This document shows positions 1-6,954 of a stretch of 16,670 bases of DNA, one piece after another. Source of the DNA: Spirochaetales bacterium. GTDB taxonomy: Bacteria; Spirochaetota; Spirochaetia; JAGLYY01. Numbering within the stretch: the stretch's first letter is position 1; each line of letters begins with the position of its first letter. Under the pieces are notes generated by a model. That model had not been told where the DNA came from. It did no database searches and was given only the letters and a program-made list of their open reading frames with translations. The stretch lies in assembly GCA_023131935.1 (NCBI GenBank), contig JAGLYY010000281.1, positions 1 to 16,670 of the forward strand. The letters run 5' to 3'. A program made the position numbers and the translations under genes.

Positions 1-446
1 TCTATTTGAAAAAGGCTATCGAAGAGATTCAGGATGATTACGATTATATATTCATTGATTGTCCTCCCTCTCTCGGTCTGCTTACACTTAACGGTCTTAC
101 TGCCGCTAATTACGTGGTTGTACCCCTTCAATGTGAATACTTTGCCCTTGAAGGTTTGAGTCTCATGTTAAAAACCATCCAGAGGGTTCAGAGAGGACCG
201 AATCCTGATCTGAAACTCGGAGGAATTCTTTTTACGATGTATGATACCCGGACCCGGCTGGCCCATGAAGTTGTACAGGAGGTTACGGGATACTTTAAGG
301 ACAAGGTGTTTAAAACCATCATTCCCCGGAACGTCCGTCTGTCAGAAGCCCCCAGCCATGCAGTTCCGATTAATCAATATAATAATAACTGTATTGGAGC
401 AAGAAGTTACCAGAAAATCGCGCAAGAGGTGATGGACCGTGTCTAA
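1..446 (+). CDS. parA: Chromosome partitioning ATPase ParA/Soj, C-terminal part (5' end outside window)
   Basis: This is the C-terminal part of a ParA/Soj ATPase, open in frame from base 3. ParA is a deviant Walker ATPase that binds DNA non-specifically and, with ParB, moves replicated origins apart. Visible landmarks are the switch/Walker B segment YDYIFIDCPPSLGLLTLN, then the family segments VVPLQCEYFALEGL and GILFTMYDTRTRLAHEV. The end, NVRLSEAPSHAVPI followed by GARSYQKIAQEV, is standard for the family. The deviant Walker A loop (KGGxGKT) must lie upstream of the window, so about 100 residues are missing. The TTG at base 6 is only an internal leucine codon, not a start. The stop overlaps the parB start by 8 bases, the usual parAB coupling. 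Confidence 0.96.
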   Translation, partial: YLKKAIEEIQDDYDYIFIDCPPSLGLLTLNGLTAANYVVVPLQCEYFALEGLSLMLKTIQRVQRGPNPDLKLGGILFTMYDTRTRLAHEVVQEVTGYFKDKVFKTIIPRNVRLSEAPSHAVPINQYNNNCIGARSYQKIAQEVMDRV

Positions 447-1317
447 ACGTGCTCTTGGAAAAGGAATAGATGCTCTTCTAGGTTTCGCTGACGATGTGGA
501 ATCTAAGGAGACCTCCGCGGTAACAGAGGTAGATATCAACCTACTTTTTCCAAATCCGGAACAACCGAGGAAAGTTTTTAAGGAGGAATCCCTCAAAGAG
601 CTCGCCGATTCCATTCGTGAGCAAGGGATTATTCAGCCGATCATTGTAGAGAAGCAGGGAAATAAATATCTCATCATTGCTGGAGAACGGAGATTTCGAG
701 CTGCAAAGATAGTGGAGTTGGCAAAAGTTCCTGTTATTCCCCGCTCATTTTCCAGAGAAGAAAAACTTGAAATTGCCCTGATTGAGAATATTCAGCGTGA
801 GGATTTAAGTCCCATCGAAGAAGCCCGGGCGTATCGTCTTCTCATGGATGAGGTTGGATTAAATCAGGACGAGCTTGCAAAAAAGGTTGGCAAGAACCGG
901 TCCACTATTGCAAACAGTCTTCGACTGCTGAAACTACCTGAAGATATGCAGGACGCGGTTGATACCGGATCGATGAGCGCCGGACATGCCCGTTCGGTTT
1001 TAGCTGTTATCAATCCCGCGGATCAACGAATTCTTTTTAACCGGATTCTCAGGGATGGGCTTTCTGTCCGGGAGGCGGAGACCCAGGTTAATGTGCTTAA
1101 CAAAGGGCACCGGCCGATTCCAGGGAAAAAAGCAAAACCGGTAACAAGTAAGACCCCGGAAATACAAAACATCGAACAAAAGTTTATCGATGTTCTCGGT
1201 ACAAAAGTATTGGTGAAGGGTAATGGCATGAAGGGGAAGATTGAGATCTCTTACTTTTCAATGGAAGACCTGGAACGCATTTTCGAAATTGTCGCGCCGG
1301 ATGGCGAACTTTATTAA
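439..1317 (+). CDS. parB: Chromosome partitioning protein ParB/Spo0J
   Basis: ParB binds parS sites, spreads as a CTP-dependent clamp and stimulates ParA to segregate origins. The 292-residue length is normal. The N-terminus KRALGKGIDALLG is typical of the family. The CTP-binding core shows QPRKVF (about 42-47), GIIQPIIV (63-70), the arginine motif AGERRFRA (81-88) and ENIQRED (116-122). A helix-turn-helix region follows at about 141-167 (LNQDELAKKVGKNRSTIANS), then the dimerisation tail. The GTG start at 439 lies inside the 3' end of parA, so the genes are translationally coupled. The stop overlaps the convergent DUF4954 gene by 4 bases. No parS-like palindrome was recognised in the window. 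Confidence 0.97.
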   Translation: MSKRALGKGIDALLGFADDVESKETSAVTEVDINLLFPNPEQPRKVFKEESLKELADSIREQGIIQPIIVEKQGNKYLIIAGERRFRAAKIVELAKVPVIPRSFSREEKLEIALIENIQREDLSPIEEARAYRLLMDEVGLNQDELAKKVGKNRSTIANSLRLLKLPEDMQDAVDTGSMSAGHARSVLAVINPADQRILFNRILRDGLSVREAETQVNVLNKGHRPIPGKKAKPVTSKTPEIQNIEQKFIDVLGTKVLVKGNGMKGKIEISYFSMEDLERIFEIVAPDGELY

Positions 1318-3497
1318 GGCAGCAACCGTTTCTTTAATATATTCACCCGCTCCCTGAACATGCCGGTTTCCTTCCGGATGATTTTAATAAAACCGTTCTC
1401 CTCTATTTTTCCGAGAACAGCTTCCATTTCCCCGTTATCATCATATGTGATCCGCCTGAATGGGTTGAGATAGTCTTTTTTCCTGCTGTCGTAGGTTGCC
1501 TGTGCAATGAATTCCTGAATGGAAACCGCTTCATCTAGCAGGGCGCTAAATTTAAGGTGATCCAGTTCTCCGGGAGATATCTCCATGATTTCCACCAGAG
1601 AAAGAAGCGCGTGTACCGCTTTCTGTTTTGGATATTTTTCTCCCAGTCTCAAATAGATTTGGTGAACTTCATGCCATGAACTAATCGCTCCATTTCTTAT
1701 ATCGCGAAACAGGATACGGAGATCTGAATCTTCGATCAATTGTCCCCCAACATTCCACCAATTTCCTCTGGAATTCCCAATAAGAGAATTTTTTAGTGCA
1801 TGAACTGATTGGATGTTTTGCGCTTCCATCCAGGAAAGAAGCGTTTTCATACCATAATAGCGTATCATCTTCCGATATATTTGATATCCTTCCGAGGCTT
1901 TCAGGATGATTACCGGGCGGCGTGACCCCTCGATCCCTTCAGCAAAAACGGTAAGTTTACGGACCTGTTCCGGTTGTTTCCTGAGGATCTGCTTCCCAAG
2001 AGTGATGGCTTCCTTCTCTTCAGGATTCCCTGCCGCGGTCCCCACCCATTTTTCTATCAGTGAGAGGGCGTTGAATATCTCGTTTACCGAATCGGGTGCA
2101 AGATAGTCATATTCAAATGACTGCTTTTTTATGACCCGGCGGTCCCTTTCGCGATATTTCCAGGAGTTCCGTGCTATGGCGTACATGTTGTAGAGAAACC
2201 AGTATCCCGGCATTATCCTCAGCTCATTCTCGGTTGTTGAGACTAGGGAAAACGGGATGGGGATATTCAGTTCGGATGGGTACGCGCCTTTTGCTAAAAG
2301 AGTGAAACCTGCAAATTTACAATTGTGTTTCAACGAAACACATAAACCGGGCCAGAATCCCCTGCCGGCGACGATTTCTCCATCCGGCCCGCGGCTGTTG
2401 TGATTTGATCCAATGGTTACCCCCGCCGCGATGTTACACTGTCCCAAAAGGGTGGCAGCACAGAGAAAGGAGTTGTTATGGTGCTGTTCATGAATTGGGA
2501 AGATCAATGAATTGAGTACTTCACAGCAGGATACTGTAGCATTGTCACCGAGGAAGGAGTTGATAAGCCGGGCGCCATATTTCAGGTGTGAATTGGAGCC
2601 CACAATGAAACGCACCGCCTTAACGCCATAAAAGATCCTGGAGCCGTATCCGATGATCCCATTAACAAGTTCAACACCCTCCCCTATCTGGCTGGGAGAT
2701 TCAGGCGAACTGTTGATGGTCAAATTCTTGAGCTTATTTGCCCCTTTGATATACGCGTTTTTCCCTATTTTTACATCTTTGATGATCCGGGTATTTTTTA
2801 TTATGGTTTGCTTCCCAATTTCACCATAGAATCCCCTCCTGCGATCAAATCTTGCGTCTGTGAATTCGGTAAACTTATCCATGAGAGCCGCATCAGAACG
2901 AAACTTGGACCAGAGATACGCGTCTCCGGGGAGCATCCCTTCGAAGGGCAGAACTTTTCTTCCTCCGTTCTCGTTGGCAAGTTCCAGCCAGATTCGTACA
3001 TCCTCCTCTTCCCCCTCCTTTACCAGACCGTTTCCGAATTTGGCATGGTTGGTTGTAAGGAGTTCATTGATATTCTCAAGGACCACTTCATCACCGATGA
3101 TGTAATGGGAAAGGTAGCGTACATTATCGATCACCACATTGGAACCGATATCGCAGGAGATGATTGTGCTGTTATAAAGGCCAACAGGTAATTTCAGATC
3201 ATGGAAATAAAGATATAATGATTCCAAGTCCCCTATACGGACAAGACCATGAAACCGGCACCCCCGGACAAGGGAAGAATCGAATTTGTCAGAGACGAGG
3301 ATACTGTTCCAATCAGCAGCCCGGTTTCCGTTCTTCTGTAAGGTCTCTTTTTCAATTTCAGTTAATGATCGATAGGTTCTATCCTGTCTTCGTTGAAGAT
3401 CGCGAAGGTAATACTCATCCTTCCCCTTGGGCAGAAATTCTTTACCGATGAAACCTTTACCAATATTGTTCATTGGGTGTTTTTCTACACTATTCAT
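1314..3497 (-). CDS. DUF4954 family left-handed beta-helix protein
   Basis: A 727-residue protein that I recognise as DUF4954, known mainly from Bacteroidetes and Spirochaetes and of unknown biochemical role. The N-terminal part has YRSLTEIEKETL and KFGNGL segments. The middle is rich in hexapeptide-like turns (IGKNAYIKG, IGEGVELVNGIIGYGSRI), expected for a left-handed beta-helix as in nucleotidyl- and acyl-transferases. The most conserved block reads HHNNSFLCAATLLGQ, GVTIGSNHNSRGPDGE, GRGFWPGLCVSLKHNCKFAGFTLL and MYAIARNSWKYRERD. The open frame extends to 3560, but ATG at 3497 is preferred: AAGGA sits 7 bases upstream, whereas the ATG at 3536 has GGGAG almost touching it. The gene converges on parB with a 4-base overlap and is divergent from the tRNA cluster. 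A sugar-nucleotide or envelope role would be pure inference. Confidence 0.9.
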   Translation of the reverse strand: MNSVEKHPMNNIGKGFIGKEFLPKGKDEYYLRDLQRRQDRTYRSLTEIEKETLQKNGNRAADWNSILVSDKFDSSLVRGCRFHGLVRIGDLESLYLYFHDLKLPVGLYNSTIISCDIGSNVVIDNVRYLSHYIIGDEVVLENINELLTTNHAKFGNGLVKEGEEEDVRIWLELANENGGRKVLPFEGMLPGDAYLWSKFRSDAALMDKFTEFTDARFDRRRGFYGEIGKQTIIKNTRIIKDVKIGKNAYIKGANKLKNLTINSSPESPSQIGEGVELVNGIIGYGSRIFYGVKAVRFIVGSNSHLKYGARLINSFLGDNATVSCCEVLNSLIFPIHEQHHNNSFLCAATLLGQCNIAAGVTIGSNHNSRGPDGEIVAGRGFWPGLCVSLKHNCKFAGFTLLAKGAYPSELNIPIPFSLVSTTENELRIMPGYWFLYNMYAIARNSWKYRERDRRVIKKQSFEYDYLAPDSVNEIFNALSLIEKWVGTAAGNPEEKEAITLGKQILRKQPEQVRKLTVFAEGIEGSRRPVIILKASEGYQIYRKMIRYYGMKTLLSWMEAQNIQSVHALKNSLIGNSRGNWWNVGGQLIEDSDLRILFRDIRNGAISSWHEVHQIYLRLGEKYPKQKAVHALLSLVEIMEISPGELDHLKFSALLDEAVSIQEFIAQATYDSRKKDYLNPFRRITYDDNGEMEAVLGKIEENGFIKIIRKETGMFRERVNILKKRLLP

Positions 3498-3588
3498 TTC
3501 AGGATCCTTGATGCTAATAATCCTGTCTCCAGGCATACTCCCTCTGCGCGCGAGGGACAAAGAAAAAGTGTTTTCACAGATACATCAT

Positions 3589-3617
3589 ATCATTTCTAAA
3601 CCCTTTTTACACGTCAA
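3589..3617 (-). promoter_or_regulatory. Possible promoter of the DUF4954 gene
   Basis: On the minus strand TTGACG (3612-3617) is followed after 17 bases by AATGAT (3589-3594), about 90 bases upstream of the preferred start codon. The -35 is good and the -10 mediocre. It is placed correctly between the divergent tRNA promoter and the gene. Confidence 0.4.
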
Positions 3618-3627
3618 TCCTTAAGCA

Positions 3628-3657
3628 TTGACAAAGAACTTACCCTTTCGGTATATT
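3628..3657 (+). promoter_or_regulatory. Promoter of the tRNA cluster
   Basis: A consensus TTGACA (3628-3633) and TATATT (3652-3657) are separated by 18 bases, about 55 bases before the first tRNA. The perfect palindrome TGGGTACCCA (3658-3667) follows the -10 directly, and a small inverted repeat TATAGT-GTAA-ACTATA lies at 3678-3693 in the leader. It probably drives the five tRNAs and perhaps the SRP RNA, since no strong internal promoter is obvious. Confidence 0.7.
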
Positions 3658-3719
3658 TGGGTACCCAGAGCACTGTCTATAGTGTAAACTATAAGTAGGG
3701 CTGCAGATGTGCTATCCCT

Positions 3720-3804
3720 GGAGAGGTGTCCGAGTGGTCGAAGGAGACGGTCTTGAAAACCGTTGAGTCGCAAGGCTCCGTGGGTTCGAATCCCACCTTC
3801 TCCG
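3720..3804 (+). tRNA. tRNA-Ser(UGA)
   Basis: Class II tRNA with acceptor GGAGAGG pairing with CTTCTCC, discriminator G at 3804, and T-arm GGGTTCGAATCCC. The anticodon loop CT-TGA-AA puts anticodon TGA at 3754-3756. The long variable arm fits serine. CCA is not encoded. Confidence 0.97.
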
Positions 3805-3883
3805 TACTTAGGCAGCTTTACTGAAGGTGACTTACATCATCGCTTATCCAGCGGAGAGCTGTTTATAAGGTGTTCTGGAAAAT

Positions 3884-3970
3884 GGAGAGGTGCGAGAGTG
3901 GTTGAATCGGGCTCCCTGCTAAGGAGTTGTATTCTTACGGGTACCGAGGGTTCGAATCCCTCCTTCTCCG
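3884..3970 (+). tRNA. tRNA-Ser(GCU)
   Basis: Same serine scaffold, acceptor GGAGAGG/CTTCTCC with G discriminator. Anticodon loop CT-GCT-AA has anticodon GCT at 3918-3920 on stem CTCC/GGAG, and there is a long variable arm. It reads AGC and AGU. CCA is not encoded. Confidence 0.97.
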
Positions 3971-3980
3971 TATTTTCTGT

Positions 3981-4054
3981 GTACCCATAGCTCAGCTGGA
4001 TAGAGCGTTAGATTGCGGATCTAAAGGCCGGAGGTTCGAGTCCTCTTGGGTACG
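3981..4054 (+). tRNA. tRNA-Arg(GCG)
   Basis: Class I tRNA with perfect acceptor GTACCCA/TGGGTAC and discriminator G. D-arm is AGCTCAGCTGGATAGAGC and the anticodon stem is TTAGA/TCTAA. Loop TTGCGGA gives anticodon GCG at 4015-4017, which reads CGC and CGU. Most bacteria use ACG (inosine) for this box, so the G34 is notable. It sits among four serine tRNAs. CCA is not encoded. Confidence 0.95.
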
Positions 4055-4069
4055 CGTTTTTAAATAGTT

Positions 4070-4156
4070 GGAGAGATGCGAGAGTGGTTGAATCGGGCGG
4101 CCTCGAAAGCCGTTGTGCCGCTTGCGGTACCGAGGGTTCGAATCCCTCTCTCTCCG
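4070..4156 (+). tRNA. tRNA-Ser(CGA)
   Basis: Class II tRNA with acceptor GGAGAGA/TCTCTCC and G discriminator. Anticodon loop CT-CGA-AA has anticodon CGA at 4104-4106 between CGGC and GCCG; it reads UCG. The long variable arm fits serine. The next three bases happen to be CCA (4157-4159), unlike in the other four tRNAs. Confidence 0.97.
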
Positions 4157-4171
4157 CCAATAAAAACTATT

Positions 4172-4259
4172 GGAGAGATGACCGAGAGGCCGAAGGTGTA
4201 CGCTTGGAAAGCGTATGTACTCTAACCGGGTACCGAGGGTTCGAATCCCTCTCTCTCCG
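4172..4259 (+). tRNA. tRNA-Ser(GGA)
   Basis: Class II tRNA with acceptor GGAGAGA/TCTCTCC and G discriminator. Anticodon loop TT-GGA-AA has anticodon GGA at 4206-4208 on the TACGC/GCGTA stem; it reads UCC and UCU. The variable arm is long. CCA is not encoded. It ends 5 bases before the SRP RNA stem. Confidence 0.97.
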
Positions 4260-4263
4260 AATT

Positions 4264-4390
4264 TCCCCTTTAGTGCCCGCCGCCAGGTTCTGTGCTATCA
4301 GCCATCACCCAACTCCGTCAGGACCGGAAGGTAGCAGCGGTAAGTGACCGGTCGATGAGCCACAGTTTGCTTGGCCGGACCTAAAGGGGT
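4264..4390 (+). ncRNA. ffs: Small bacterial signal recognition particle RNA (4.5S type)
   Basis: The conserved Ffh-binding domain is plain. A GGAA tetraloop at about 4326-4329 is flanked by CAGGACC on the 5' side and by GGTAGCAGC on the 3' side, the asymmetric internal-loop signature of domain IV. The ends close by a perfect 9-bp helix, CCCCTTTAG (4265-4273) with CTAAAGGGG (4381-4389). The molecule is about 125 nt without an Alu domain, so it is the short type. It pairs with Ffh and FtsY for co-translational membrane targeting. A position between a tRNA cluster and dnaX-ybaB-recR matches the arrangement in many bacteria. The closing helix is followed by a T-rich run, so it may also terminate transcription. 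Confidence 0.93.
4384..4389 (+). promoter_or_regulatory. dnaX ribosome binding site inside the SRP RNA 3' strand
   Basis: The only Shine-Dalgarno-like sequence before dnaX is AAGGGG, 10 bases ahead of its ATG at 4400. These bases form the 3' strand of the terminal SRP RNA helix, so an intact SRP fold would hide the site. Confidence 0.5.
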
Positions 4391-4399
4391 TTTTGTTTT

Positions 4400-6040
4400 A
4401 TGGCATATGAAGTAACTGCAACAAGAAAACGGCCTCAGGTATTTGACGAAATCGTTGGACAGGAGTTTGTTGTCTCTACCCTCAAACGTTCTGTCGAAAG
4501 CGGCAGGATTGCCCACGCCTATCTTTTCGCTGGTCCCCGGGGGGTCGGAAAAACCTCTGCTGCCAGGATCCTCGCCAAAGCGCTGAATTGTGAACATGGC
4601 CCAACGGATACTCCCTGTGGAAAATGTTCCGCCTGTCGGGAAATCCAGCAGGGCAATTCCTTTGATGTTATTGAAATTGATGGTGCCTCAAATACTTCGG
4701 TAAATGATGTTCGGGAGATAAAAGATGAGGTGCTTTTCGCGCCAAACAGTTCCCGTTACAAGGTCTATATTATCGACGAAGTTCACATGCTCTCGAACAG
4801 CGCTTTCAATGCCCTCTTGAAGACCATTGAAGAGCCGCCGCCCTATATCGTTTTTATTTTTGCAACCACTGAAATACACAAAGTTCCAGCCACAATCAGG
4901 TCCCGGTGTCAACAATTCAATTTCCGGCTGATCCCCCTTGACGGGATCCGGAAACAGCTATCCGAAGCGAGCACTGAGATGGAAACAGAGGCTGAAGAGG
5001 AAGCGCTCTTCTGGATCGCGAAAGAAGCCACCGGAAGCCTCAGGGACGCCTATACCCTCCTCGATCAGGTCCTCGCTTTCTCAGATGGTAAAATCACCCA
5101 TGAAAAAATACGGAAAAAACTTGGTCTTGTCGGGATCGATCATCTTAATGCTCTTGTAACGCTGATGGTCCATGGAAAGGCAGATAAGGTACTTGAAACA
5201 ACGGATGATATCCTCAGGCAGGGGGTATCTGTTGAACAGCTCATTCTTGATCTCGCGGAATACTTTCGAAGCGTACTTTTTCTCACCATAGGAATCCGAA
5301 AGGCGGGACTCCTTGGTTTTACACCGGATCGTTTCTCCAAAGATGTGCTCTCCTCTTTAACGGTAACCCAGGCGGAGCGATCGGTTGAACTGTTTCTCAA
5401 TCTTCACCGTGATATCCGGTATTCTTTAAATCCCCGATACGAACTTGAGCTTGTATTGAGTAAGCTTTCATATATCCAGGATTATCTTTCATCGGGAGAA
5501 ATCCTCAAACGGATCGAAGAACTTCGCGGTGAACTCATTCAAGAAACCGTGGCGGACAACGCGGGGGACACCCTTAAGGATCCCGGTAGAAAAGATAAGG
5601 TCAATAGTGAAAACACCTTTCAGGAAAAGCAATCGACCGAATTTTCAGGAACCAGCACGGTAGGAACCGGTACGACAGGAACCGGTACGACAGGAACCGA
5701 TTCAGCTGTCGCGGATCTTGAAGAACAGAAAAACCAGGTGATAGCTGCTCTTCGGAATAAAAAACTTATCCTTTCAACGGCCCTGGAAAAGGCAACGAAG
5801 TGGGAACTTCTTTCAGACCGTCTGGAGATTACTTTTAATTCGGCATTTCTTGTCAGTTCCGTAGAGGCTGACCTGACATCGGTAGCAGAGGCATTCGAAA
5901 AGGTTACCGGGACCCGGACAAGGATTATCCTCAAGGTCGAAGGCCGGAGTAAGGATCAGGAATCAAATTCCTCCAACCGGCAGGTAGAAATGGTAAAACG
6001 TGTGTTCAGAGGCGAAATTGTACAGGGGGATAATAGATGA
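4400..6040 (+). CDS. dnaX: DNA polymerase III subunit gamma/tau
   Basis: Clamp-loader ATPase subunit that loads the beta sliding clamp and organises the replisome. The start MAYEVTATRKRPQVFDEIVGQ matches the family N-terminus exactly. Landmarks: Walker A GPRGVGKT (45-52), zinc module C64, C73, C76 and C79, Walker B region IIDEVHML (124-131), and SRC motif with arginine finger (168-170). The clamp-loader domain continues to about residue 360. A low-complexity Ser/Thr/Gly linker at about 417-435, encoded by a 15-bp tandem repeat, is followed by a C-terminal domain (about 440-546). The 546-residue length suits a tau-like product. No A-AAA-AAG slippery heptamer was found for producing gamma by frameshift. 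It overlaps ybaB by 4 bases (ATGA). Confidence 0.97.
   Translation: MAYEVTATRKRPQVFDEIVGQEFVVSTLKRSVESGRIAHAYLFAGPRGVGKTSAARILAKALNCEHGPTDTPCGKCSACREIQQGNSFDVIEIDGASNTSVNDVREIKDEVLFAPNSSRYKVYIIDEVHMLSNSAFNALLKTIEEPPPYIVFIFATTEIHKVPATIRSRCQQFNFRLIPLDGIRKQLSEASTEMETEAEEEALFWIAKEATGSLRDAYTLLDQVLAFSDGKITHEKIRKKLGLVGIDHLNALVTLMVHGKADKVLETTDDILRQGVSVEQLILDLAEYFRSVLFLTIGIRKAGLLGFTPDRFSKDVLSSLTVTQAERSVELFLNLHRDIRYSLNPRYELELVLSKLSYIQDYLSSGEILKRIEELRGELIQETVADNAGDTLKDPGRKDKVNSENTFQEKQSTEFSGTSTVGTGTTGTGTTGTDSAVADLEEQKNQVIAALRNKKLILSTALEKATKWELLSDRLEITFNSAFLVSSVEADLTSVAEAFEKVTGTRTRIILKVEGRSKDQESNSSNRQVEMVKRVFRGEIVQGDNR
5648..5700 (+). repeat. 15-bp in-frame tandem repeat in the dnaX linker
   Basis: The unit GGAACCGGTACGACA occurs twice exactly (5663-5677, 5678-5692). 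A degenerate copy precedes it (5648-5662) and a partial copy follows (5693-5700). It encodes a GTGTT-type linker, and because the unit is a multiple of three, changes in copy number keep the frame. Confidence 0.9.
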
Positions 6041-6354
6041 ATCCAATGGACTTAATAAAGAATCTTAAGGATGTTCAGTCCAGGATGTCCGAAATGCAGG
6101 AAAAGATGAAGGAAATTAAGGTTACCGGAACGGCCGGCGGCGACATGGTGAGTGTAGACATGGATGGCCAGATGAGTGTTCAAAAGGTAACTATCTCTCC
6201 GGAAGCTGTTGATCCCGAGGATATTGAGATGCTGGAAGACCTTGTCCTCGCCGCCTTTACCGATGCTTCGGCAAAGATACGGGAAAAACTTCAGGATGAA
6301 ATGAAATCTGTTACCGGCGGGCTTGATCTTCCTCCCGGTTTCCCGGGAATGTAA
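6037..6354 (+). CDS. ybaB: YbaB/EbfC family nucleoid-associated protein
   Basis: A 105-residue DNA-binding protein of the YbaB/EbfC family (first described functionally in Borrelia), which forms a tweezer-like homodimer coating DNA. The family pattern is visible: an N-terminal coiled coil (MNPMDLIKNLKDVQSRMSEM), then GTAGGDMVSVDMDGQ, a VTISPEAVDPED turn and a C-terminal helix. The C-terminus LDLPPGFPGM is typical. The start is set by the ATGA overlap with dnaX, with GGGG 8 bases upstream. It is cotranscribed between dnaX and recR, and recR begins 6 bases after its stop. Confidence 0.96.
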   Translation: MNPMDLIKNLKDVQSRMSEMQEKMKEIKVTGTAGGDMVSVDMDGQMSVQKVTISPEAVDPEDIEMLEDLVLAAFTDASAKIREKLQDEMKSVTGGLDLPPGFPGM

Positions 6355-6360
6355 CCATAG

Positions 6361-6954
6361 ATGAACACCCTCGAACTCCTCATCCGTAATTTGTCGAAAC
6401 TCCCGGGAGTTGGAAGGAAAAGCGCAGCACGAATAGCCTATTTTCTTCTTAAACGGGATGAAAGTTTTGCCCGGAGTCTGGGAGATCAGATTTTATCCCT
6501 CAAGCAGAAAATCAAACAGTGTTCTGAGTGCGGTAACTATACCGAAATAGATCCCTGCCCTTTCTGTACCGATCCACAACGGGATAAGAACGTGATTTGT
6601 GTTGTCGAGGAATCCCGGGATGTTCATACGATTGAATCAACCGGCGAATTCCATGGTCTCTATCATGTGCTGCAGGGAACCCTTTCTCCCATCGATGGTA
6701 TCGGTCCTGAAGATCTGACGATTTCCCGGCTGATAAGCCGAATAAGAAAGGGCCGGATTGATGAAATCATTATTGCGACGAACCCGACAGTCGAAGGGGA
6801 TACTACCGCTCTGTACATTGTAAAGATGTTAAGTGAGTATGATCTTCGGATTACCCGTCTGGCGTCCGGGCTTCCTGTTGGGGGAGATCTGGAGTACGCC
6901 GACAGGTTGACCCTGGCAAGGTCCCTGAAAGGGCGGACCCCTTTCGGTCTGTGA
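6361..6954 (+). CDS. recR: Recombination mediator protein RecR
   Basis: RecR acts with RecO (and RecF) to load RecA on SSB-coated gaps. The 197-residue length is normal. The N-terminal helix-hairpin-helix contains LSKLPGVGRKSAARIAYFLL (11-30). A C4 zinc finger is formed by C54, C57, C66 and C69 (CSECGNY, CPFC). The Toprim domain begins at about residue 79 with ICVVEESRDVHTIESTGEF and continues to IIATNPTVEGDTTALYI. The C-terminus RLASGLPVGGDLEYADRLTLARSL is typical. The start lacks a clear Shine-Dalgarno and is probably reached by coupling from ybaB. The last 104 bases overlap the convergent Mut7-C gene on the other strand. Confidence 0.97.
   Translation: MNTLELLIRNLSKLPGVGRKSAARIAYFLLKRDESFARSLGDQILSLKQKIKQCSECGNYTEIDPCPFCTDPQRDKNVICVVEESRDVHTIESTGEFHGLYHVLQGTLSPIDGIGPEDLTISRLISRIRKGRIDEIIIATNPTVEGDTTALYIVKMLSEYDLRITRLASGLPVGGDLEYADRLTLARSLKGRTPFGL

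Noticed and set aside
2808..3191. Plus-strand ORFs opposite the DUF4954 gene
   Set aside because: The minus-strand frame carries conserved DUF4954 motifs; these plus-strand frames show no recognisable domain.
4157..4159. Encoded CCA end on tRNA-Ser(CGA)
   Set aside because: The other four tRNAs lack encoded CCA, so the three bases after the discriminator are probably coincidental.
5100..5770. Programmed frameshift in dnaX to make a gamma subunit
   Set aside because: The A-rich stretches near 5103, 5115 and 5757 do not form an in-frame X-XXY-YYZ heptamer such as A-AAA-AAG, and no Shine-Dalgarno plus hairpin pair was seen.
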